From Ascaphus truei (Eukaryota; Chordata; Amphibia; Anura; Ascaphidae), in contig CM071586.1 in NCBI GenBank assembly GCA_036426205.1, positions 8,738,219-8,802,218 of the forward strand: 64,000 nucleotides of DNA, given 5' to 3'. The first letter of the stretch is position 1. Each line of letters opens with the position of its first letter. Position numbers and translations under genes: made by a program. Under the pieces are notes generated by a model, which saw nothing but the letters and a program-made list of their open reading frames with translations, did not search any database and had not been told where the DNA came from. This document shows positions 21,612 through 32,902 of the stretch, in pieces.

Positions 21612-23285
21612 GTCATTTCTTTCTACTTTTATCGTTGTATACATTCTTTTCATAGTACATATTAAAAATAGTCGAAAAACAATACATAATAAAGCCTCAC
21701 ACAATACAATGATTAAAGGATGAATGGGAAAAAAATTACCCAATACTGACACATTGTAACAGATTTTTTAAACTTTGCCCACCAAGCTGAACCTGTCATT
21801 ACTGACCATTCATGTTCTATCTTTTTAAATTTACCCTTTTCCTATTGAGAAACAATTTCTCCTTCTTTTAATTGTTTTTGTAAAACTGGAAATTAACCTT
21901 CTTCTTTCTTAATTTCTTCCGTCCATTTCTCCCAAGGAAACTCATTTATTTTAGATATATTAAATTGTAATAGAAGTAAATTTACATCTCGCGAGAGAAT
22001 TTGTGACATATTGACCTGGATCTCATGTAATTATATTCCTATTGGATTTCCTCTAATACAATAATATATTTTAATAAAACATTGGGAAAGTTTACACATA
22101 GGAAATTATTCTTTCACTATTTCATTATTCTCAATATGACCTAAAATGAAGTGTGATTATGAAATCATGAGTGATAAATAATCTTGGCCTGGTGTGGTAA
22201 ACAAATTAATTTAGAATTCAAATATAAATAAGAAATAAAATTTACATGTTCAAATTTTGCCGGAATGGTGTAAAAAAAAAAATCAGGACATTGGAGATTA
22301 TAAAATAATAAATGAGTATCACTAATGGGAATTCCTAGCACTGTCATAGGAAGTAAAACTCTTTCTTTTCCTAGTATGGGTATTAAAGAATTAGTTGTAC
22401 ATACATCATTTTTACATCCCAACCACTTATTTACCCATAAATCTATGATTTAGAACAAATACACATTTTTCTGGCAAACTTTGTCGTATTCCTAGGATGT
22501 CATACACCCTTGTACTTTTTTCCCAAGAGTAATAGAAATAATAGACTTTTTGTTCTTTTTCCTAAAAAGTGAAAACATACTTAGTCCCATACTGTAGGTG
22601 ATTCTTTGCTTTAAAACACAATATTTTGACATATTTAGAGCCCAGCTGACTACATACACTGGATATATAATGCAACAGTGCCACCATGTGGTAGGTATTG
22701 TTACCAATATTGTCCTGGAACAGGATTGCATGTTTTCTGTATATTTTTCTCGGCTCTCACACTGTCAGCTCTCCCCAGGGAAGTTACATGTTTATTCCAA
22801 GCTCTGAAGAAGCTAGAGCTGTGTATATTGCAAAATAGTTGTTACAAGTAATCCCCTTTACACAGCCTCTAGTCAGTTGCCCTGGCAACCTCCCAATGCT
22901 CATATTTGTGTATGTTTTAGTCCTCTCCCCCTGCTTTATCTGCATATTGTTATGCCCCTTAGTGTGTTCCTATCTGACAGGAAAGTGTGCTCCCTCTTTT
23001 CAACAAGCAGCCAAAGTGAGTAGACACATCTTCCACTGCTCCCTCAGAAAGGAAATCCTTTTAACCTTCCCTCGGAGAGGCACTTCCACATAGCAGGACA
23101 CCTTCCTCTCATCAAGCAATTCTCCTCACAAGGGACATTTGCTATTACAATCCACATACAAGAACTTATATACTCCTCTTATAACTGTTATAACTCCCTC
23201 AATAAAGTTGAAGAAAATAGAAGGACTTTGTGTGCTTTAAAAGGGGATGAGTTAAGCTACATGGACTTACTCACATGCCACATAT
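21612..23285. repeat. 1.68-kb direct repeat, copy A
   Basis: Starts gtcatttctttctacttt and ends near gcctgggtcca, and is about 95% identical by eye to copy B at 24221-25900. It contains a - strand frame broken relative to copy B. On the + strand there is a TATA-like run followed by an AATAAAG (near 23203), as in an LTR. The family is not recognised. Confidence 0.85.
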
Positions 23286-23350
23286 GAGCCTGGGTCCAGA
23301 ATAGATATCCTTCTATTTTTCAATAAAACACTTTTTTGCTAAATAAAATT

Positions 23351-23418
23351 TGCATTGGCTGGGAATCGAACCCAGGTCAACTACTTGGAAGCTATGCTCA
23401 CCACTATACCCCCAACAC
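23351..23418 (-). tRNA. tRNA-Gly (TCC) pseudogene
   Basis: The - strand reads a Gly tRNA: a B box ggttcgattcc, an A-box region tatagtggtgagcatagc, anticodon TCC and an acceptor arm. Compared with the usual gene about four bases before the anticodon are missing and the acceptor pairs are weakened (start GTGTTGG against end CCAATGC). Probably inactive. Confidence 0.75.
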
Positions 23419-23565
23419 ATAGTGCTGGAACTCCTGTAGTGCAGGAATAAAGTGCAGGAATATAGTGCTGGACTATTTATCAAGAAACTATCTTTCTCTG
23501 TTCAATTACCCAGATACAATTACTATTACCCCACATGATACAATGCTATAACACGTATAACATCA

Positions 23566-23638
23566 GCCACAGTGGCCTAATGGATAAGGCACTAGCCTCC
23601 GAAGACAGGGATTGTGGGGTCAATTCCAATCTGTGGTT
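23566..23638 (+). tRNA. tRNA-Arg pseudogene, anticodon changed to CCG
   Basis: The + strand starts gccacagtggcctaatggat and closely follows the vertebrate Arg (CCT) tRNA through the D arm. The anticodon loop reads CTCCGAA instead of CTCCTAA, giving anticodon CCG. The T arm is degraded (ggggtcaattccaat instead of a GGTTCGAGTCC-type loop), so pol III transcription and folding are doubtful. Confidence 0.75.
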
Positions 23639-23766
23639 ACATTTCATCCACAAAACTTTAGTTTTTATTTCAAAACATATTCAGTCCGATGTTACTTATC
23701 ATTAATAAATTAGGCAACGATTCCAAATATGTTTTCATACAGACCAAGCAATCTGACGTATTTTAC

Positions 23767-23935
23767 CCAGGTGCAGGCAGGATCTTATTCACAACATCAT
23801 GTAGCTTCTCATTGCCACGGCAACGCAACGTCATTTGACACAGCGTGGCCATTTTAACTGGAGCTGCAGGGGGAAAAGATGAATTTGTAGAAGAAGACGA
23901 AGAAGTCTGGGAGACGCCAGTTGACTCTGCCGCAG
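23767..23935. promoter_or_regulatory. X-box/YY1-like promoter with candidate exons on both strands
   Basis: An RFX-type X-box TTGCCACGGCAAC lies at 23812-23824, followed by cgtca and a YY1-type GCCATTTT near 23848. The - strand has a good acceptor (tttccccctgcag), an ATG with a fair Kozak context at 23852, an open frame and a donor (gg/gtaaaa) that bound an exon 23767-23863. The + strand is open and acidic (DEFVEEDEEVWE) up to a donor cag/gtaag at 23936. Only one strand, or neither, is likely to be real. I do not recognise either peptide. Confidence 0.3.
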
Positions 23936-24220
23936 GTAAGCAGTTGACAGCGGACAAAATGCAGTCGCCCGTGACAACCGGTCGAGTGCATTTGTCAACC
24001 CCTGGCTATAGGTAACCAAGGAAACCTTAAACAGGTCATGCACATTGCTCTGGGGAGTTCCTAACACAGCCTACAGGAACACTCATGCACAATTCGCATC
24101 ACATTCCAAAAAAATGATAAAAACAAAATGCCAAGATATCATTCTAAAGCAAAGAATTCTCACTGAAGAAATCTGATGCCCTGTTATACACTTTTTTCAA
24201 TGTTTCCTCTCCTTGGGTCA

Positions 24221-25900
24221 TTTCTTTCTACTTTTATCGGTGTATACATTCTTTTCATAGTACATATTAAAAATAGTTGAAAAACAATAAATAATAAAGT
24301 CTCACAATGTACAATGATAAAAGGATGAATGGAAAAAAAAATACCCAATACTGACACATTGATACAGATTTTTTTAAACTTTTCCCCCCAAGCTGAACCT
24401 GTCATTACTGACCAATCATGTTCTATCTTTTTAAATTTACCCTTTTTCCTATTGAGAAACAATTTCTCCTTCTTTTAATTGTTTTTGTAAAACTGGAAAT
24501 TAACCTTCTTCTTTCTTAATTTCTTCCATCCATTTCTCCCAAGGAAACTCATTTATTTTAGATATATTTCATTGTAATAGAAGTATATATACATCTCGCG
24601 AGAGAATTTGTGACATATTGACCTGGATCTCATGTAAATATATTCCTATTGGATTTCCTCTAATACAATAATATATTTTAATAAAACATTGGGAAAGTTT
24701 ACACATAGGTAATTATTCTTTCACTATTTCATTATTCTCAATACGACCACAAATGAAGTGTGATTATGAAAGCATGAGTGATAAATAATCTTGGCCTGGT
24801 GTGGTAAACAAATTAATTTAGAATTCAAATATAGATAAGCAATAAAATTTACATGTTCAAATCTTGCCAGAATGGTGTAAAAAAAAAAATCAGGACATTG
24901 GAGATTATAAACTAATAAATGAGTATTGCTAATGAGTATTCCTAGCACTGTCATAGGAAGTAAAACTCTTTCATTTCCTAGTATGGGTATTAAAGAATTA
25001 GTTATACATACATCATTTTTACATCCCAACCACTTATTTACCCATAAATCTGTATGATTTAGAACAAATACACATTTTTCTGGCAAACGTTGTCGTATTC
25101 CTAGGATGTCATACACCCTTGTACTTTTTTCCCCAATAGTAATAGAAATAATAGACTTTTTGTTCTTTTTCCTAAAAAGTGAAAACATACTTAGTCCCAT
25201 AGGTGATTCTTTGCTTTAAAAAACAATATTTTGACATATTTAGAGCCCAGCTGACTACATACACTGGATATATAATGCAACAGTGCCACCATGTGGTAGG
25301 TATTGTTATCAATATTGTCCTGGAACAGGATTGCATAATTTCTGTATGTTTTTCTCGGCTCTCACACTGTCAGCTCTCCCCAAGGAAGTTACATGTTTTT
25401 TCCAAGCTCTGAAGAAGCCAGAGCTGTGTATATGGCAACATAGTTGTTACAAGTAATCCCCTTTACACAGCCTCTAGTCAGTTGCCCTGGCAACCTCCCA
25501 ATGCATATATGAGTATGTTTTAGTCCTCTCCCCCTGCTTTATCTGCATATTGTTATGCCCCTTTGTGTGTTCCTGTCTGACAGGAAAGTGTGCTCCCTCT
25601 TTTCAACAAGCAGCCAAAGTGAGTAGACACATCTTCCACTGCTCCCTCAGAAAGGAAATCCTTTTAACCTTCCCCTCAGAGAGGCACATCCACATAGCTG
25701 GACACCTTCCTCTGATCAAGCAATTCTCCTCACAAGGGACATCTGCTATTACAATCCACATCCAAGAACTTATATACTCCACTTATAACTGTTATAACTC
25801 CCTTAATAAAGTTGAAGAATATAGATGAACTTTGTGTGCTTTAAAAGGGGACGAGTTAAGCTACATGGACTTACTCACATGCCACATATGAGCCTGGGTC
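24221..25900. repeat. 1.68-kb direct repeat, copy B
   Basis: Second copy of the segment at 21612-23285, lying 0.94 kb to the right in the same orientation. It ends at gcctgggtccataata, where the transposon at 25908 begins. The unique DNA between the copies (23290-24220) holds the tRNA relics and the X-box element. Confidence 0.85.
24724..25200 (-). CDS. Unrecognised ORF of 158 residues in direct repeat copy B
   Basis: Open from an ATG at 25200 to a stop at 24724. It starts with a basic stretch (SLFRKKNKK) and has several Cys and two long hydrophobic patches. In copy A the same frame is broken. A further - strand frame (24462-24184) ends in a strongly hydrophobic segment followed by basic residues, as in a single-pass membrane tail. 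This would fit a decayed retroviral envelope-like region, but no diagnostic motif was found and the reading is weak. It may simply be non-coding. Confidence 0.25.
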   Translation of the reverse strand: MGLSMFSLFRKKNKKSIISITIGEKSTRVYDILGIRQRLPEKCVFVLNHTDLWVNKWLGCKNDVCITNSLIPILGNERVLLPMTVLGILISNTHLLVYNLQCPDFFFYTILARFEHVNFIAYLYLNSKLICLPHQAKIIYHSCFHNHTSFVVVLRIMK

Positions 25901-25907
25901 CATAATA

Positions 25908-25940
25908 CAGTGGCGGCCGCCTTTAGCCTCGTGCGGCCGT
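25908..25940 (+). repeat. Left terminal repeat of the large transposon
   Basis: 32 bp identical, in reverse complement, to the right end of the MITE at 17571-17800. It is preceded by TA (25906-25907), as for Tc1/mariner-type or pogo-type insertion. Confidence 0.75.
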
Positions 25941-27512
25941 AGCGGCGCAATTCTGATAACCGTGGGCCGCTGCAGTATGTTTTTTTTTTGTCCGGAGTGT
26001 ATTGCGGTATTTTAGCGCTCGTAATATTAGCATTTAATTAGCGCTCTCTGCAATACTGTAATACCGTCTAAAAACTCAGGGGGGCGTTCGCGAGCTGTTG
26101 TCATCGAAGTCTAATACTTTAGCAGTTCAACCTACGTCAGAACACAGACTGCGTGTGCGCGCGCAGTAATTGTAAATTTGCATATTTATACATGCATTTG
26201 CAGTGCTCTATGTCTCATTTGAAAATTGTTGAAATGCATAGGCGTGTACAGTACTGTAACAGTATCACATTTTGGCATATACAGCGCTCTCCCCTCGCTC
26301 GCCCCCGCACACACACAGGATAATTTACTGCACTGCAGGGTATTTCAACTTCTTATCTTCTCTACAGTGCAGTACACTTCTCCCACACCATTCCTTTGAA
26401 TGTGTGTCTTTCTGGTTTCAATCACATTCCTGCTTGATAGCTGATGATTACTGCGCATGCGCCTGTAAATTCATCACTGCTTGCTTGCGAAGTTCAAGAG
26501 TGAGTGACCAAAAAAAAAAATATATATTTTTTTTCCTTCTCATTTTTATTTTTATATTCTCCACAAGCCTGCATAAACCATCTTGAAATTACGATATTCA
26601 ATCTGTGCTGTAGCTTTTGACTGCGACGCTGTGGGTTTGACTGCACATGGTTGATTTGTGTGCATTGTATGTACAGTACTGTATTTAGGGGTGTAGGGAT
26701 CAAATTATTATGATGACCTGCCTTTTGAAAATATGCCATTTCTTTGAACTGCAGTACAGCTAATGTAATCCTTCATGCAGCTGTACCCTGTACCCCCTCC
26801 CCCACGCACACACACAAGGCTCGCTCAAGGATTTGAAACTCTTATCGACAGACACCTCTACAGAGTCGTTCAATTTCTGAAGCTTGCCATTGTGTTTTTA
26901 ATCCGTCCCTAGCCGAGCATCACCTCTCTATGTGCCTGCGTGTAATCCTCTTTGGGATGGGAGCTAGCTGATTACTGCGCATGACTCACCCATCCCCCCC
27001 CCCAACCCTTTGAGGCTTTGTTTACGGTAACGCTTTGGAAAATCCCTTCTCGAATTTGATATGTAAATCTGATTTGCACAGCACTGTGAGAATTGAGAGT
27101 TAAAAAAAAAACATTATCTGATTTATGTTGTTGATGCAGTAAATTACCACTTTTTGTCATTCTTTCTTTTTCTTTGGTGTAGGTGTGGGGGGGGGGGGTT
27201 GTTGTCAATGCGAAGTTCAAGAGTGAGTGACCAAAAAAAATAAATATATATATATTTTTTTCTCCTCATTTTTTATTTTTATTTTCTCCACAAGCCTGCA
27301 TAAACCATCTTGATATTACGATATTCAATCTGTGCTGTAGCTTTTGACTGCGACGCTGTGCGTTTTACTGCACATGGTTGATTTGTGGTTTTTTTATGTA
27401 CAGTACTGTATTTGGGGGTCTACGGATCAAATTATTATGATGACCTGCCTTTTGAAAATATGCCATTTCTTTGAACTGCAGTACAGCTAATGTAATCCTT
27501 CATGCAGCTGTA

Positions 27513-28992
27513 TCCAGCAAAAAAGAGGGGGTCAAGGGGTGCTCCAATCTTATGACAACTAGATCAACATTGAACAATCTTCATGGACCCCAAAATAGCA
27601 GTGTGGGTATATAATGAATTGGCCTGTGAGTCACCCATAACAGCATGTAGGATAATGTCCTCAAAATAATAATAAAGGCAGTCCAGGTTAGAGTACTCAA
27701 CTATAATGGTCAAACATAGAGAAAATAGTCCTTACCCACTTATGCTGTCTGTAGGGGTCCACTGTGGCATGCCAGCCATGGAGGAAATCCAAATGTAGGT
27801 AGAACAAAGAAACAAAGGCGCACTGCCAGGGAGTCATACACTTGTAATGGAGGATAGAAATTATATTCATTGATTATATTGAAGAATTAATTATGTATGT
27901 ATTATTATTGTTATTTTTATTAACATTGTAGGTTCAGTATTGCATACTCCAGGGAGGATGCATACTTACTAGAGCAATAGGATGTCCATAGTCATTTTTT
28001 CATTAATTTTATGATAGTGTCTATTGGCTTTATATGGATATCACTGTACTCTGGTTAGAATTTATGTATCTGTTCTTATTTTTAGCTGAGTATTGTCTAG
28101 AGAATCATTTAATGTTGTTTTACATATTTTCATTGTGGAATGATATTTTGTGGAGAGGGGTTACCTGTCTAGATAGGATATAGTTTTTTGTCATTTTATA
28201 GCCCAGTATTTGCAACTATGGGCATTATGTTTCATCGCAAGGTGTTGATATGTGTTGTTTAAAAACATTTTTAATTGCTTTTTTTAAGGTCTTCCAGGGC
28301 CGCCAGGAGCGACGTCTAGTGGGGGGGAGTAGCAGTTGCACTTCCCAATCATTGATTGGTCTAGTGGCGGCGCGTCTTTTGCTATGGGAGGTCTTGAGGG
28401 GCGGACCTTGGGAGACAGAGTAGTACCCAGTTGCCTTATGTATATACAGCTATCCATTCTATGCACTTCCCCTGGGTGCGCATGAGTGTGGCGAGCGGGG
28501 GGTGTGCCCGTCGGCTGTTGCCCTCTTGTGATGGTGATGCCTCGCGTGACGTCACGCCCATGCGCGGTAGGGTTGGGGCGGAGTTTTTAGTATTGCTGTT
28601 CAGCCGGGGATTAGAACTGCTCGATCAGGTACTCCTCTCATGGGTGCGCATGCGCATGGCTACTGAGTGCGCGGGGGGCGTGCCAAGATAGGGATGCTTT
28701 CAGTTGCGATGGCGGCGCCCTATGTGACGTCACTCGCATGCGCAATGGGGTTTTCTGAGGTAATTTTTATCAGGTGAATTGATTTAGCCTCGTTTAATGG
28801 GGGTATATAGGATGCCCTGTTCATAATATGTTCCACACTCCTTGATAAAGGACCTACCCATCCGAAACGCGTAGGAGGTTGTTTGTTGCCCCCCCTGGGG
28901 CTATGTTTTTTATCAGAGATGTTCTGAAATAAATGGATTCGATTTTTGCACCACCTGACTCCCTGGCAGTGCGCCTTTGTTTCTTTGTTCTA
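27513..28992 (+). mobile_element. Non-coding Penelope-like element
   Basis: Flanked by a 16-bp target duplication, ccttcatgcagctgta (27497-27512 and 28993-29008). The empty site is seen in the first tandem copy near 26770. The ends share an inverted segment (gtagaacaaagaaacaaagg near 27803 and its reverse complement near 28970). There is no ORF. The pLTR-like part (about 28300-28900) has two related blocks, each with a TGACGTCA (28547-28554, 28725-28732) and NRF1-like gcgcatgcgc words, then a hammerhead-like motif. Confidence 0.8.
28838..28877 (+). ncRNA. Hammerhead-like ribozyme motif with U3/A8 core
   Basis: Stem I is CTCC (28838-28841) with GGAG (28874-28877). The core reads TTGATAA (28842-28848) instead of CTGANGA. 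Stem II is GGA (28850-28852) with TCC (28861-28863), followed by GAAA (28864-28867) and the triplet GTA ending at 28873. The two core changes are at positions 3 and 8, which pair with each other in the known structure, so pairing is kept as U-A. Confidence 0.6.
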
Positions 28993-29449
28993 CCTTCATG
29001 CAGCTGTACCCTGTACCCCCCTCCCCCACGCACACACAATGCTCACTCAAGGATTTGAAAATCTTATCTACAGAGTCATTCAGTTTCTGAAGCTTGCCAT
29101 TGTGTTTTTAATCAGTCCCTAGCCGAGCATCACCTCTCTATGCACCTGTGTGTAATCCTCTTTGGGATAGAAGCTAGCTGATTACTGCGCATGACTCACC
29201 CATCCCCCCCCCCCCAACCCTTTGAGGCTTTGTTTACGGTAACGCTTGGGAAAATCCCTTCTCGAATTTGATATGTACAGTAAATCTGATTTGCATAGCA
29301 CTGTGAGAATTGAGAGTTAAAAAAACCATTATCTGATTCATGTTGTTGATGCAGTAAATTACCACTTTTTGTCATTCTTTCTTTTTCTTTGGTGTAGGTG
29401 TGGGGGGGGGTTGTTGTCAATGATTATGATTATCATGAATGTAAATAAA

Positions 29450-30197
29450 TATTTATTTTATTTTATCAGGAACAAAAAAAAACAAATATAAAAATAATCA
29501 TGAATAATACAAAATGCAGTTTTTATTAAGTTCTTCTGTCAGATGGAAATTGAGGGCCGGTGGATAATCATGAATAATGCACATTGATAATAATAATAAT
29601 TAATAATATATAATATATAATAATATATATATATAATAATATAATTTTTTTCTTCTTTATCTTCTTCCTCATTCTGTGTACAGTACAGTAGTTAATTGAG
29701 AGAGGAGAGGTTTTGTGTACATCATGACTGCAGTTTAGATACTGTACACTTAACTGTACAAACAGTTCACAGACTTTACACGATAACCCCCCCTCTCCCC
29801 CAGTCCATCCTTTTTTTCTGAAAAGACAAGAAAACAAAAAATTAGTGCAGTTATGTGCATACTGTATTATGGCATTGTGTGCTGTGTAGTACTGTCAAAC
29901 TAGTCTATACTGGAACTACTGTATACTGTGACTACTGTTAAATACTTTGTAACCAGATGGCTGATGCTGCTCTCTCTGGAAAGAAAAAAATTGAGCAATT
30001 CGGTGCATACTGTATTATGGCATTGTGTACTATATAGCTACTCCATATTGGGCAACAGTATGCAGTTAGTACTGTCAAACTAGTCTATACTGGAACTACT
30101 GTATACTCTGACTACTAGGAAAGAAAAAATCTGTGCCATATTTACCTGTATCATACTGTACTTACAATACTACAGTACAGTACTTCAGTATACCATA
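29450..30197. other. AT-rich spacer downstream of the transposase gene
   Basis: Contains an AT-rich run (29590-29640) and a direct repeat of about 100 bp (near 29855-29950 and 30004-30115, both with actgtcaaactagtctatac). TACTGTA words are frequent. No gene is seen. Confidence 0.5.
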
Positions 30198-31267
30198 CTA
30201 CCTTCCTGATGCTTGCCCATTACCCACGATCACAATGAGCAACACAGTCACAATATGGTCAATATATTTATTGCATCGTTCCACGGTGAGTACATCGTTC
30301 CAAAAACTCAGTATGCCTTGCGCCAACTCATCCTTTTTGGAGGGTTTCACGACTTTTCGGATATGGTCCTTCAGCTGATGCCAGACCATTTCGATAGGAT
30401 TGAAGTCTGGCGATCTGTCATTGGAGGGGGAAAAAAAGGACAATTAGTTTAAGAGATACAGTACACAGTAAAAACAGTGGGGAAAAATGAGATACGGTTA
30501 CCGCACTTACTCCGCTGGCGTCTTCACCCAGTTGATACCGCACTCAAGGATATGCGCTGCTGACGCGGTGTGCTTCGGATCGTTGTCCTGGTAGAAACGG
30601 TGACCATCCGGGAACTCACATGTGATGTATTCCACAATCTCAGGCACAATTTTCTCTTGGAAGAAAGCTTTATTCATGATTCCTATAACAAGAAAAGTGC
30701 TCAAAAAACTGCACACTAGTACAGTACAGTGCGTAAGGCAAAAGCGTGTGACATATATTTTACTGTACCTTCAAAGATGACGATGCATCCTGGTCCATGC
30801 CTAGAGATGGCACCCCACACATGCATCTTCACTGGGTGTTTTGGACGCGGCTTCATAGATATGTGACCTTTTTTGTGGAATGCAAAGGTTGCAAATCTCT
30901 CCTGCGAAACAGTAGACTCGTCAGTGAAGATGCAATCCTGGAAAGTTTCTCCACTGTCGATCCATGCCTGGGCCTGGACCACTCTCTTGATTTTGTTAAT
31001 GTCCCTTATCATAGGGTACGCTCTGTAATCACAAGGAAGAAATCATTTTAGAGGTACAGTACATTTTCTTAAACCACACTTTTACCTCCTGTACTGTCCA
31101 GTACTAACCTCACACGTCCATATTTCCATCCAATTCTGCGTCTCATCTTCTTTATGCTGGTCTCAGATACAGTGAGATTGTGATTTTGCTGCAGAGTGTA
31201 TTTGACTCTTAATGCACTCTTCTCATCATTCTCTTCACTTATTTTGTCGACCACAAGAGTTGTCTCC
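30198..31267 (-). CDS. Tc1/mariner-superfamily (DDE_3) transposase with introns, 3' four exons
   Basis: On the - strand the exons are 31267-31109, 31022-30769, 30682-30511 and 30414-30198. The introns of 86, 86 and 96 bp have gt..ag ends (gttagtac..ttacag, gtacagta..ttatag, gtaagtgc..gacag) and the frame is kept across every junction to the stop at 30198. Exon 1 ends a helix-turn-helix region ([17 protein letters not shown]). Exon 2 has the first catalytic Asp (CIFTDES) and [12 protein letters not shown]. Exon 3 has the second ([10 protein letters not shown]). Exon 4 completes SPDFNPIE, the third acidic residue, about 32 residues after the second Asp, that is DD34E-like. No stop or frameshift is seen, unusual for this window. 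The first exon or exons upstream of 31267 (acceptor tacattgtag) were not located. It should cut and paste DNA at TA sites in the nucleus. Confidence 0.85.
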
Positions 31268-31363
31268 CTACAATGTACAGAAAAACAACAATTCGGTAAG
31301 TTACAGTGCAGTAGGCCACAAGCACAGCACATCATTTGCAGTAAAAATAGTATACAATAAATA

Positions 31364-31660
31364 TACCGAAATAACTATAAAATTAGAGAGATATAAAATT
31401 AGAGAGATCTACACAATATATTGTTCTATTAATATGTAGCAATATAAACAATATATATACTGTTGTTATATAATTATACCGAAATAACTATAAAATTAGG
31501 GAGATCTACACAATATATTGTTCTATTAATATGCAGCAATATAAACAATATATACTGTTGTTATATAAATATACCGAAATAACTATAAAATTAGAGAGAT
31601 CTACACAATATATTGTTCTATTAATATGCAGCAATATAAACAATAATAGATATACTGACC
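31364..31660. repeat. Three tandem copies of a 95-113-bp unit between the two transposon genes
   Basis: Units begin at 31364, 31477 and 31572 with taccgaaataactataaaa and include gatctacacaatatattg. The first unit has an extra 16-bp internal duplication. The array lies between the divergently oriented transposase and BEN genes, where a shared promoter or protein-binding array would be expected. Confidence 0.85.
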
Positions 31661-31697
31661 CCAAAGGCTAAGAGTTTTAAAACACGTAAGCCTTATT

Positions 31698-32902
31698 ATG
31701 TCAAGAAGAAATTCGGTGATGTACACACAACGCAAAACCAATAGCAGCCAACCCATCGAACCCGCAGACCACTTCCTTGTTTATGCTTCGACGACTCTGC
31801 CGCCGCTCTCACGGAAATCTACAGCCCATCTTCTCCACTACTCGTCCACGGCGCTGCCGCCGCTCTCCCGGAAACCCACAGCCCAACTTTGCCACTGCTC
31901 TTCGACGCCGCTGCCGCCCCTGAAATCCACGGGTCACTTTCTCCATTACGCTTAGACGACTCTGCCGCTTCTCGCCCGGAAATCCACAGGTCACTTTCTC
32001 CATCCCTCTTCGACAACGCTGCCGCTTCTCTCCATGAAACCCCCATCTCATCCTCCGTAGCACCCATCCACCCAGATGTCCACAGCACGCCATGAACAAG
32101 AACCAGCTCTTTAGACCGCATGCTGAATGGGTTAAGTGTGGATATCCCCGGGAACTCTATTGTGCTGGCAAAGATAGATCTGCTTCTGGAGACCATGCTA
32201 AATATGGATCAACGGATGCAGAAGATAGAGAATGACATAGCGGGGATACATCATTTGCTCGGTGTTCATGCTCCTGAATCCCCGACGCCGGAGCAGGAGG
32301 GTGGCATGGATGTGATGAATGGGACCTTCGTCCACCTTCCATCACCAAGCGCACCCCCTCATCCAGAAGATTTTGTGTACGTGTATGCCGTTGAGGAGGA
32401 TAACATGACAACCCCGTCAAGATCATGCCAGGAGACAACACAGTGACAAAGACAGGAGGAAAGCTTCCTCCCAGACAACCTACCTCACCCTCCGCCATAA
32501 GCACACCCGCTCACAGCACACCCGCTCCCAGAACCCAACCGACATACGCTTGCATTGATACGTTGCCCGATATCATCCTGTGCGAGCTGCCACGGGCACT
32601 CAGGGAGAAGTATAGGGTGATGAGTGCTGGTTTACCCCACAAGTATGCCATGTTAATTTTTAAGCCCCACGTGTCCTACTTGGTGTACTGCGGGTGGGCC
32701 TACACAGTGAACTATGAAGGAAATCGGGGGAAAAAAGGCGCTTTCTGAAAATTTAAGAAAGACTATTGTGGAGGAATTGCGGCGCTATTTTTCAATTACA
32801 GATCCTTTAATGAAAAGCGTTCGAGACGCCATTAATGGCATTTTACACCATACAAGGCATCGGCTCTGGAAGGACAATCTGGTGGGTATCGCATTTGCGT
32901 GA
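31698..32902 (+). pseudogene. BEN-domain protein gene of the transposon, with frame breaks
   Basis: A first part (from about 31698) is a tandem repeat of five ~55-bp units, so its frame is uncertain. From 32120 a helical stretch (LAKIDLLLETMLNMDQRMQK) reads as a short coiled coil, followed by a Pro/Glu-rich linker. A frame change near 32400-32440 leads to LREKYRVMSAGLPHKYAMLI. A second change at an A run near 32735 leads to the domain core GKKALSENLRKTIVEELRRY...VRDAINGILHHTRHRLW and a stop at 32902. The GKKAL...L......I...I layout is that of the BEN domain, known from chromatin factors and some DNA virus proteins as a DNA- or protein-binding fold. The two breaks may be true decay or sequence errors in repeats; unseen splicing is also possible. 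Confidence 0.6.

Larger units (their letters stand above)
26488..29420 (+). repeat. Internal tandem duplication of about 720 bp in the large transposon
   Basis: 26488-27213 is repeated from 27214. Both begin gaagttcaagagtgagtgac and run through cacaagcctgcataaacc and ccctttgaggctttgtttac. The second copy is split by a Penelope derivative (27513-28992) and resumes at 28993-29420. Confidence 0.85.

Noticed and set aside
24184..25200. Retroviral envelope-like reading of the direct-repeat frames
   Set aside because: Only general features (a hydrophobic segment followed by basic residues) support it; no diagnostic motif, so it is left as unrecognised.
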